Shown: positions 9,503 to 15,000 of the stretch, piece after piece
Position numbering within the stretch: the stretch's first letter is position 1
Layout: the number at the start of each line of letters is the position of its first letter
Source: Deinococcus sp. YIM 134068
GTDB lineage: Bacteria > Deinococcota > Deinococci > Deinococcales > Deinococcaceae
NCBI RefSeq assembly: GCF_036543075.1
Contig: NZ_JAZHPF010000005.1
Span: forward strand, 1-15,000
Direction: 5' to 3'
DNA length: 15,000 nt
The notes under the pieces: model-generated
Databases searched by the model: none
The model's input: only the letters and a program-made list of their open reading frames with translations
What the model was told of the DNA's origin: nothing
Program-made: the position numbers and the translations under genes

Positions 9503-10224
9503 GGGGGGAGCGGTCAGCCGTCAGCCCTCAGCCGTCAGCCGAGGAGGCGAACGGCGGCGGCCTGCGCGTGGAAAACCTGTCGCGGGTCTACCCCAGCGGC
9601 GAGGGTACAGTGACGGCCCTCGCGCCCTTCACGCACGCCTTTCCGCCCGGTCTGACGGCGGTGGTCGGCCCCAGCGGGAGCGGCAAGAGCACGCTGCTCA
9701 ACCTGCTCGCGGGCTTCGACACCCCCACCACGGGGCGGGTGACGGTGGACGGCACCGACCTGCACGCGCTCTCCGAGGCGGGGCGGGCGGACTTCCGGCT
9801 GGCGAACTACGGCTTCGTCTTCCAGAACCACAACCTCGTGGCGATCCTCACCGCGCTGGAGAACGTGGAGTTGCCCATGACGCTGGCGGGCGTGCCCACC
9901 CGTGAGCGGCGCGAGCGGGCGCGGGCGCTGCTGGACGGGGTGGGGCTGGGGTCACGGGCCGGGCACCTGCCCTCGCAACTGTCGGGCGGGGAGGCGCAGC
10001 GGGTGGCCGTTGCCCGCGCGCTGGCCCGCGACCCGCGCCTCCTCCTCGCCGACGAACCGACCGGGAATCTCGACACCCGCACCGGGGAGCGCGTCCTCGA
10101 ACTTCTCCTCGGCCCCGCGCGCTCAGGCCGCACCGTCCTCCTCATCACCCACGACCGGGACGTGGCGGCCCTCGCCGATTACACCTTGCGGGTGCGCGAC
10201 GGGGTGGTGACTCCTGACGGCTGA
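9499..10224 (+). CDS. ABC transporter ATP-binding protein, LolD/MacB type
   Basis: 241 residues with all nucleotide-binding motifs. Walker A is GPSGSGKS (57-64). The Q-loop lies in [10 protein letters not shown]. The signature is LSGGE (161-165). Walker B is LLLADEP with D185 and catalytic E186, and the H-loop is H218 in LLITHD. The TGNLD D-loop and overall size match the LolD/MacB/FtsE subgroup, which pairs with FtsX-type permeases such as the preceding gene. The GTG at 9499 overlaps the permease stop. The first ~20 residues are unusual: bases 9514-9541 are a TCAGCCG heptamer array translated in frame as part of [10 protein letters not shown], and the conserved domain begins only at about [11 protein letters not shown]. 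The stop codon sits inside an inverted array of the same heptamer. It converges with the lipoprotein gene 25 bases away. Confidence 0.97.
9514..9541 (+). repeat. Heptamer array (TCAGCCG)x4 in the 5' end of the ATPase gene
   Basis: Units are TCAGCCG, TCAGCCC, TCAGCCG, TCAGCCG. They are translated in frame at the N-terminus of the ATPase. Seven bases is not a multiple of three, so gain or loss of one unit would shift the frame. Confidence 0.85.
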
Positions 10225-10248
10225 TCGCTGACCGCTGACGGCTGACCG
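10214..10248 (-). repeat. Inverted heptamer array (CTGACGG)x5 over the ATPase stop codon
   Basis: Units are CTGACGG, CTGATCG, CTGACCG, CTGACGG, CTGACCG. The reverse complement is the same phase-shifted TCAGCCG heptamer found at 9514-9541. The array covers the last codons, the TGA at 10222 and the whole gap to the convergent lipoprotein gene. It could help end both transcripts but has no T-run. Confidence 0.85.
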
Positions 10249-10249
10249 C

Positions 10250-10693
10250 TCACTCCACCCTCGCCCGCGCGTCCCGCAGCCACAGCACCCGGCCCGTCTC
10301 GTCCTCCAGACTCACGACGACCTGCACGCCCTCGCCGGGATGAAGGCCATCGGCGGCCCCGCGCCCGGTCCCCTGGAGGCAGCGGTCCCCACCGCAGTCC
10401 CGGCGGTCGCGCTCGGCGACGGGGGCGGTCCACACGCCGTTCTCGGTGACGACGTACACGCCCGTCACGGCGAGGGCGGGCACCCTGCCCCGCTTCGTCC
10501 GCACCTGCACCCGCACGCGGAAGAGGTCGTCACTCAGCGACGGTGCGGCCTCGGCGCTCAGGCGGCGGCTCCCGACTTGCAGGCTTGTCGGCGCGGCGAG
10601 CAGGTCCCCGGCAGTGGGGGTGAGCGGCGTTCCCAGCGCGCCACACGCGCTCAGCAGCGCGGCGACGGCGGGCCACAGGCACAAACGCCTCAT
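10250..10693 (-). CDS. Putative lipoprotein
   Basis: 147 residues. The N-terminus MRRLCLWPAVAALLSACG is a lipoprotein signal: basic start, hydrophobic core, lipobox L14-S-A-C17, so Cys17 would be lipidated. The mature part (about 130 residues) is predicted beta-rich (VRVQVRTKRGRVPALAVTGVYVV, VQVVVSLEDETGRVLW) with a C-G-G-D-R-C pair near the middle that could form a disulfide. I do not recognise a family. The start at 10693 is fixed by TACCCT 6 bases upstream; the longer in-frame start at 10711 would put the promoter inside the gene. It converges with the ABC operon, and no functional link to it is shown. Confidence 0.86.
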   Translation of the reverse strand: MRRLCLWPAVAALLSACGALGTPLTPTAGDLLAAPTSLQVGSRRLSAEAAPSLSDDLFRVRVQVRTKRGRVPALAVTGVYVVTENGVWTAPVAERDRRDCGGDRCLQGTGRGAADGLHPGEGVQVVVSLEDETGRVLWLRDARARVE

Positions 10694-10699
10694 GAGGAC

Positions 10700-10705
10700 A
10701 GGGTA
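10700..10705 (-). promoter_or_regulatory. -10 element TACCCT, leaderless start of the lipoprotein gene
   Basis: On the minus strand TACCCT (10705-10700), six bases (GTCCTC), then ATG at 10693. AT-rich sequence (TTGATTTTTGAG) precedes it. Confidence 0.65.
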
Positions 10706-10827
10706 ACTCAAAAATCAAGGGATGGGGTCGTCTTTTTCCACAATGGTGGGACGGGGGAGGGGGAGTCGCCAGCCGCCAGGAAAGGCAGGAAGGGCCGCCA
10801 CGTCTCGTTGGTGCCCCTCCCCCTTGA

Positions 10828-10986
10828 ACGCCAGATGTGAATTGCACGTCGGGGAGTTGAGGCGTTTTCGCCGTCCCGCAGGAAGACGAGCGCCGCTCGT
10901 CACCCCCCTCCCCGACCCTCCCCCACAAGGAGGAAGGGAGAAGAAAGCACGTCTAGGACGCCTACTTTCTCTTGCACATCAGGCGT
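10828..10986 (+). mobile_element. MITE-like repeat, copy 1, with terminal inverted repeats
   Basis: About 159 bp. It begins ACGCCAGATGTG and ends CACATCAGGCGT (10975-10986), 12-bp inverted ends with one mismatch. Inside is a perfect hairpin GACGAGCG-C-CGCTCGTC (10885-10901) followed by a C-rich stretch and CTCCCCCACAAGG. The copy at 13271-13439 has the same order of parts in reverse orientation. It encodes nothing. A target-site duplication is not obvious. The flanks 10712-10827 show no feature I can call. Confidence 0.72.
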
Positions 10987-10989
10987 CCC

Positions 10990-11112
10990 CTGGGGGGAGG
11001 CTGGGAGGGGGTGAACAGGCATGGCGTTGGGAGGCCGATGGACGGGCGAGGGCATCTTCCTAGCGATGGCGTCGTCACGTCGCGCCCTCTCGCGCAGGGG
11101 GAGAGGGAGAAC
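10990..11112. repeat. Fragments of the MITE-like repeat core
   Basis: Bases 10990-11014 read on the minus strand (TCACCCCCTCCCAGCCTCCC...) resemble the C-rich core of copy 1. Bases 11085-11112 contain a stem CCCTCTC (11085-11091) / GAGAGGG (11101-11107) with a GCGCAGGGG loop, like the CTCCCGCAAGGGGAGAGGGAG part of copy 2. These lie downstream of the secreted-protein gene and may structure its 3' end. Bases 11113-11171 show only two heptamer-like units near 11144 and no T-rich terminator. Confidence 0.4.
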
Positions 11113-11171
11113 GACCCCTTTTGTGGCACGTTGCCCCTCCCTCTGGCGACTGACGACCCCGAAGCCGCCCC

Positions 11172-13118
11172 TCACCAGCTCAGGTCGGGCGGCGTGACGA
11201 CCTGATCGGCGGGCTGGTCGGTGACGAGGGTGTAGGTCAGGGTGTACGTGCCGGGGACGACGCGGGCGAGGACGATGGTGTTGCCCTCCAGACGGGGGGT
11301 GACGCCCGCAATGGCGGGACCGCGCACAGTGACGGGGCTTCGCGTGGCGGGCACCGCTCCCCCGGCGGGGAGGGGGTCGGTGAGGCGCACGTTCTGGAGG
11401 GCGCGGTCCACGGTCAGCGTCAGGGTGACGGTGTAGCCGCGCCCGGCGGCGGGTTCCACGGTCTTGTCGAGCCGCGCCCGGCCCCCGCCCTGCACGGCGC
11501 GGGTGACGTTGGCCCCGCCGGGGTTGCGGACCCGCGCCTGCCCGGTCGTCCGCAGACCCAGGGGGTCGAGCAGGGCCTCGGCGCTGCCCGAACGGCACAC
11601 CCGCACGGGCACCCGCAGGCGCAGGGGGGACGAGGCGTCGAACTCCCCCGGTGCCTCCAGCGGGTAGTCGCTTGCCCAGCCCGTCGGCAGCGTGAGGCGC
11701 AGGCGGCCCGGCACGCGGTAGGGGAACTCGGTGCGGGCCGTCGCGGTGAGCTGCGTCACGTCGCACGCGCCCACCACGTCGGGCGTCGTGACGAGCGTGA
11801 CCTCGGCCTGCACCCCGTACTCCAGCGTGATGCGGGCCGTGCCGTTGTCGGGCACGCGGACGGGCGGGAGGGGGGCGAGGGTGGCCCCCGGCAGCGCGGC
11901 GGGCGTGAGGGGGTAGTCGCCGGGGCGCAGGACGACGCTGCCGGGCGTCCTCACCGTCTGCCCCCCCACCCCGACGGTCAGGCCCGTCAGCGGCAGCCGC
12001 TGGGTGCCGTACACGGCGACGGCCTCCACGGTCAGTTGTCCGCGTGAAATCCGCGCCACGAAACGCAGGCGGTTGAAGCCGGGCTGGTAACGAATCTCGG
12101 TCGGCGAGACGATGTTGGCGGTGCCCTCCAGAATCGTGCTGCCCACGGGCACGTACCCTTCGGGGAGGTTGGGCCGCACGACGTTGCCGCCCACCAGCGT
12201 GTAACTCGCGCCGGGGATGGGGCGGCCCTGGGGGTCCACCACGTCCACGAGGAGCTGATTGGTGAGCCGTGCGTTCGCCGGGGGCGTGAAGCCGCCCACC
12301 CGCGCCCGCACGAGCTGCCCGCCCAGCCGGAAGGCGTAGCGAATCGCGTTGGAGGGCTGGCGCGTCGTCGGGAGCGCCCGCAGGAAGACCTGCCACTCGC
12401 CCACCGCGTCGGCGGCGACGGTGAAGCGGTCGGTGGCCGCGCGCCCGTTCTCGCTGGGCGTGAGGTTCACCCGCCGTCCGCCGGGCAGGACGACCCATGT
12501 CTCGGCCTCCCGCGCGCCGTCGATGTCGTAGTTGGAGACCGTGAGGACCTTGCCCACCCAGTCGGCGGTCACGTTCAGCCGGGCGGCGAGGAGGGGGGCG
12601 CTCTCGCTGCCCCGCGCGCCCACCGAGAAGGCGCTCGTCTCCAGCACGAAGGGCGGGGCGACCCGCAACGCGAAGGCGTTCTTGCCGCCCCGGCTCCCCA
12701 CGCGCAGGGTATAGGTGCCCGCCGGAAGGCCACCTCCGTAGAGGCTCTCCCAGGTGTGCTCGCGGCCCGCCGGGAAGCGCCGCTCGGCGACCGTGCCGCC
12801 GGGGCCGGTGAGGGTGAAGGTGCTCTCGGCGGGCACCCCCCCGCCCGGCGGTTCGTCCCCCAGGAAGTTGCCCCGGTTCTGTGAGTTATCGGCGAGGTTG
12901 AAGCCGGGGCTGTAGGCCTCCAGCCCCAGCGGTTTGCCCGCATCTGCCGCGCCGACACGGATCACATACGTCTCCTGCGTCTGCGGCCACCCCTGCCCGA
13001 CCGACACGAGGGGCAGGAGACCGACCGAGGCCGGACTTCCCTGAGCCGCAGCCCATCCCCCCGCCAGGACGGCCAGGGTCACGAGCGCGGTGCGGGGAAG
13101 GGCGCGGCGCGGGGTCAC
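11172..13118 (-). CDS. Large secreted/cell-surface protein with DUF11-like C-terminal repeat domain
   Basis: 648 residues. An N-terminal signal peptide ([20 protein letters not shown]) has a likely cleavage after AAA at residue 25. The rest is almost all beta-strand, with several immunoglobulin-like segments ([44 protein letters not shown]). The last ~100 residues ([21 protein letters not shown]...[10 protein letters not shown]) fit the DUF11 repeat seen in surface and adhesin-like proteins. Only two cysteines are visible in the mature part (GACDVTQ and RVCRSG), possibly one disulfide. There is no LPxTG motif and no SLH domain. The start is GTG 13118, 8 bases after TATGCT, and directly precedes the basic residues of the signal peptide. 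It is a single gene between two inverted MITE-like copies. A structural or surface role is inferred; no enzyme motif was seen. Confidence 0.9.
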   Translation of the reverse strand: MTPRRALPRTALVTLAVLAGGWAAAQGSPASVGLLPLVSVGQGWPQTQETYVIRVGAADAGKPLGLEAYSPGFNLADNSQNRGNFLGDEPPGGGVPAESTFTLTGPGGTVAERRFPAGREHTWESLYGGGLPAGTYTLRVGSRGGKNAFALRVAPPFVLETSAFSVGARGSESAPLLAARLNVTADWVGKVLTVSNYDIDGAREAETWVVLPGGRRVNLTPSENGRAATDRFTVAADAVGEWQVFLRALPTTRQPSNAIRYAFRLGGQLVRARVGGFTPPANARLTNQLLVDVVDPQGRPIPGASYTLVGGNVVRPNLPEGYVPVGSTILEGTANIVSPTEIRYQPGFNRLRFVARISRGQLTVEAVAVYGTQRLPLTGLTVGVGGQTVRTPGSVVLRPGDYPLTPAALPGATLAPLPPVRVPDNGTARITLEYGVQAEVTLVTTPDVVGACDVTQLTATARTEFPYRVPGRLRLTLPTGWASDYPLEAPGEFDASSPLRLRVPVRVCRSGSAEALLDPLGLRTTGQARVRNPGGANVTRAVQGGGRARLDKTVEPAAGRGYTVTLTLTVDRALQNVRLTDPLPAGGAVPATRSPVTVRGPAIAGVTPRLEGNTIVLARVVPGTYTLTYTLVTDQPADQVVTPPDLSW

Positions 13119-13126
13119 GTGAGGTC

Positions 13127-13132
13127 AGCATA
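13127..13132 (-). promoter_or_regulatory. -10 element TATGCT, leaderless start of the secreted-protein gene
   Basis: On the minus strand TATGCT (13132-13127) is followed by 8 bases and GTG at 13118. The gap is one or two bases longer than for the other leaderless genes here. Confidence 0.55.
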
Positions 13133-13184
13133 CACGGGGCGCTCGGTCTGAAAAACTGCCGGGTCACTTCCCCCGTCCAGGGGT

Positions 13185-13212
13185 GTCCCTGCCGAGTTCG
13201 GAAGGCGGGGAC
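13185..13212. other. Intergenic hairpin upstream of the secreted-protein promoter
   Basis: GTCCCTGCC (13185-13193) pairs with GGCGGGGAC (13204-13212), 9 bp with one T.G pair and a 10-base loop. It lies between the promoter at 13127 and the repeat at 13271, with no T-run. Role unknown. Confidence 0.4.
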
Positions 13213-13270
13213 GCTCCACGCGGCGGGCCTGCTCCGCCCCTCACGTGGGTCTGGGACGACTCGTCCTGTA

Positions 13271-13439
13271 ACGCCTGATGTGTACTACAGAGTCGGCGTG
13301 CGGAACAGCCCTGTTTCTCCCTCTCCCCTTGCGGGAGGGGGTCGGGGAGAGGGGGAGCGAGCCACGCTCGCCCTTTTCTCAGACGGTCAGAACACTCCTT
13401 TTGCCCGATCCGCAGGTCACATCGGGCGTTCAAAGGAAA
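13271..13439 (-). mobile_element. MITE-like repeat, copy 2, inverted
   Basis: About 169 bp. It begins ACGCCTGATGTG (13271-13282) and ends CACATCGGGCGT (13428-13439), inverted ends with one mismatch. Internal parts match copy 1 in reverse order: hairpin GCGAGC-CAC-GCTCGC (13357-13371) and CCCTCTCCCC...GGGGAGAGGG (about 13319-13354). Its reverse complement begins TTTGAACGCCCGATGTGA, against CTTGAACGCCAGATGTGA in copy 1. It sits about 100 bases upstream of alr. Bases 13440-13540 hold nothing else I can call. Confidence 0.72.
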
Positions 13440-13540
13440 GGCCAGCGGAATCAGCCTCTGACACCCGTTCCCATAAACCTTCCGCTCGACCACGCTCCCA
13501 GCCCGTCCGACCATCCGTGACGCCTCCCCCACCGGACGCC

Positions 13541-13546
13541 TACCAT
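13541..13546 (+). promoter_or_regulatory. alr: -10 element TACCAT, leaderless start of alr
   Basis: TACCAT is followed by 7 bases (GCGGGGG) and ATG at 13554. The earlier in-frame ATG at 13545 overlaps this hexamer, which argues for the 13554 start. Confidence 0.65.
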
Positions 13547-13553
13547 GCGGGGG

Positions 13554-14642
13554 ATGTTCGCCCGTGCCCAGGCCCTGATCTCCGAAACCGCCCTGGCGGG
13601 CAACCTGACGGCGCTCGCGCGGCGGGCGGGGGCGCGGCTGCTCCTGCCCGTCAAGGCCGACGCCTACGGGCACGGGCTGGAGGCGGTGGCGCGCGTGGCG
13701 GCCCGTCATCCCAGCGTGTGGGGTTTTGGGGTAGCCGTGCCCCGCGAGGCGGCGACCCTCGCGGCGCTGGGCCTCGGCAAGCCCATCCTGCTCCTCACCC
13801 CGCCCACGCCGGAGGAGGTGCGGCCCCTCGCCGACCTCGGCGTGCGGCTGCCCGTCGCGTCCGTGGAGGAGGCGGACGCCCTGCCCGCCCACGCCCGCGC
13901 GCACCTGAAGGTCGATACCGGCATGAACCGCCTCGGTGCCCGCCCGGAGGAGGCCGCAGCTGTGGGGCGACGCCTCGCCGAACGGGGACTGCTGGAGGGC
14001 GCGTACACCCACTTCGCCACCGCCGACGAGCCGGACCTGAGCTTCGCGCACGAGCAGCTCGCTCGCTTCCGGGGGGTGCTCGCCCATCTGCCCCCCGTCC
14101 TCGCCCACGCGGCGAACGGGGGCGGGGTGCTGAGTCTCGGGCCGCTGCCGGGCCTGGGCCTCGCGCGCCCCGGCCTCGCCGCCTACGGGTTCGCGCCCGC
14201 GCATCTGCGTCAGGTCGCACCCCTGATCCCGGTGATGACCCTGCGCGCCCGCGTCACCCACGTCCACCCCGTCCGCCCCGGCGAGAGCGTGAGCTACGGC
14301 GGGCTATGGCGGGCCACGCGGGAGACGACCGTCGCCACCGTGGGCTTCGGCTACGCGGACGGCTACCCCCGCAATGCCACGGGCCGCGCCCACGTCCTCG
14401 TGGCGGGCGAGCGCCGCCCCGTGCTGGGCCGCATCTGCATGGATCAGTTCATGGTGGACGTGACGGGCCTGAACGTGCGCCCCGGCGACTGGGCCGAGGT
14501 CTGGGGCGCGGGTGAAGTCACGGTGACGGACGTGGCCGCGTGGGGAGGTACGGTGGAGTACGAGGTGCTGACCGGAGTGGGGGCGCGGGTGGAGCGGGTG
14601 GTAGAAGCAGAAAGAGAGGACGCGGAAGCGGTCGGAGGGTGA
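13554..14642 (+). CDS. alr: Alanine racemase
   Basis: 362 residues, the usual size. Cytosolic PLP enzyme interconverting L- and D-alanine; D-alanine is used for the peptidoglycan peptide. K34 in VKADAYGHG is the PLP-binding lysine and base. Y248 in GESVSYGG is the opposite-face catalytic tyrosine. KVDTGMNRLG, AANGG, GFGYADGYPR and CMDQFMVDVT are family landmarks of the TIM barrel and C-terminal beta domain. The start at 13554 rather than 13545 is chosen because the -10 hexamer spans 13541-13546 and would include the earlier ATG. The C-terminal tail (EAEREDAEAVGG) is charged and probably dispensable. It stands alone, convergent with the isomerase gene. Confidence 0.97.
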   Translation: MFARAQALISETALAGNLTALARRAGARLLLPVKADAYGHGLEAVARVAARHPSVWGFGVAVPREAATLAALGLGKPILLLTPPTPEEVRPLADLGVRLPVASVEEADALPAHARAHLKVDTGMNRLGARPEEAAAVGRRLAERGLLEGAYTHFATADEPDLSFAHEQLARFRGVLAHLPPVLAHAANGGGVLSLGPLPGLGLARPGLAAYGFAPAHLRQVAPLIPVMTLRARVTHVHPVRPGESVSYGGLWRATRETTVATVGFGYADGYPRNATGRAHVLVAGERRPVLGRICMDQFMVDVTGLNVRPGDWAEVWGAGEVTVTDVAAWGGTVEYEVLTGVGARVERVVEAEREDAEAVGG

Positions 14643-14706
14643 GGGAGGCCCGGACCTTCGCTCATCAGATCAGGGGCAGACGCCGGGGAGTTCAGGCGCG
14701 ACCTCT

Positions 14707-14729
14707 CTTGCTCCCACCGGGGAGACAAG
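14707..14729. terminator. Weak hairpin between convergent alr and isomerase genes
   Basis: CTTGCTCCC (14707-14715) pairs with GGGAG-a-CAAG (14720-14729), 9 bp with one bulged A and loop ACCG. No T-run follows on either strand. Bases 14681-14698 resemble 18 bases inside MITE copy 1 (16 of 18 identical) and may be a small remnant. Confidence 0.35.
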
Positions 14730-14750
14730 TTCAAGACCTGTCCTCCCCAC

Positions 14751-15000
14751 TCACTCCACCCCTGCCGCCGTTCCCCGCACCACGTCCACACTCGCGTACC
14801 CGCCAACGAACAGGGCCACCCGCAACTCGTGGACGAAACGCGTCAGCCACGCCTCCACCGCCTCCGCGCTCTCCAGCGCCGGTTCGAGAAGGGGCCGGGC
14901 CACCGCCACCACCCGCGCGCCGAGGGCGAGGGCACGGGCGGCGTCGAGGCCGGTGCGGATGCCTCCGGAGGCGATCAACGGCGTATGTGGTGCGGCGCGT
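14751..15000 (-). CDS. fni: Type 2 isopentenyl-diphosphate delta-isomerase, C-terminal part (runs off the window)
   Basis: Only the last ~82 residues are in view; the gene continues past the window edge. The sequence APHTPLIASGGIRTGLDAA, then LALGARVVAVARPLLEPAL, matches the FMN/phosphate-binding end of the TIM barrel in the type 2 (FMN- and NADPH-dependent) isomerase, which converts isopentenyl to dimethylallyl diphosphate for carotenoid, quinone and undecaprenyl synthesis. SGGIRTG is the family's FMN-phosphate loop. The C-terminus ends in GYASVDVVRGTAAGVE. Other FMN TIM-barrel enzymes share SGGIR, so the call rests on the whole tail pattern. Confidence 0.9.
   Translation of the reverse strand, partial: RAAPHTPLIASGGIRTGLDAARALALGARVVAVARPLLEPALESAEAVEAWLTRFVHELRVALFVGGYASVDVVRGTAAGVE

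Noticed and set aside
10900..12498. Long minus-strand frame overlapping the secreted-protein gene
   Set aside because: Arg/Pro/Ala-rich translation without domains that extends into the repeat element. The overlapping frame to 13118 has a signal peptide and DUF11-like sequence.
13164..14267. Antisense open frame opposite alr
   Set aside because: Shadow of alr, and it reads through the MITE-like repeat.

Overview
The window looks like a piece of a Deinococcus-type chromosome. The sequence is very GC-rich. At least seven genes start only 6 to 8 bases after a TANNNT -10 hexamer with no ribosome binding site, the leaderless start typical of Deinococcus. The gene content (a YtxJ/BrxC-type bacilliredoxin protein, type 2 isopentenyl-diphosphate isomerase, many small intergenic repeats) fits too. 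The genus is an inference from these traits, not from a database match.

Region 1 (1 to about 1990) is a restriction-modification patch that looks less GC-rich than the rest (by eye, not computed). A C-terminal type II endonuclease piece (172-846, probably frameshifted or truncated at its 5' side) converges with a DNA N4/N6 methyltransferase (758-1672, minus). The methyltransferase overlaps by ATGA with a small ribbon-helix-helix-like gene (1669-1884, minus). That gene's promoter lies inside two palindromes whose centres are 20 bp apart, which suggests an autoregulated R-M operon. Region 2 (2015-3311) has two redox-flavoured genes: an Rrf2 regulator with three cysteines placed as in Fe-S family members, and a monothiol bacilliredoxin fused to a domain resembling colicin-immunity proteins. 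A 120-bp imperfect palindrome built of heptamers separates them, and a good intrinsic terminator follows the second.

Region 3 (3578-6523) is a three-gene operon: a DUF4388-like protein, a small winged-helix-like protein with a second helical domain, and a two-TM HAMP protein with a long cytoplasmic N-terminus and no output domain. I infer a membrane signalling module. Region 4 (6665-8151, minus) is a two-gene operon: a membrane-anchored bacterial PH-domain protein and a TPR-like protein of unknown function, coupled by a GTGA overlap. Divergent from it are an FtsX/MacB-type permease and its LolD-type ATPase (8342-10224), followed by a convergent lipoprotein gene (10250-10693).

Region 5 (10694-15000) holds a large secreted DUF11-like protein (11172-13118, minus), alanine racemase (alr, 13554-14642) and the 3' end of the type 2 isopentenyl-diphosphate isomerase gene (14751 to the window edge, minus).

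The most unusual content is non-coding. (a) A MITE-like element of about 160-170 bp with 12-bp terminal inverted repeats (ACGCC.GATGTG) occurs at 10828-10986 and, inverted, at 13271-13439, on either side of the secreted-protein gene; core fragments of it lie at about 8190-8276 and 11085-11112. (b) A family of 7-bp tandem arrays (CTGGCGA-type) occurs at five places. One array is translated at the start of the ABC ATPase gene and another, inverted, covers its stop codon. No tRNA, rRNA, CRISPR array or transposase gene was seen.
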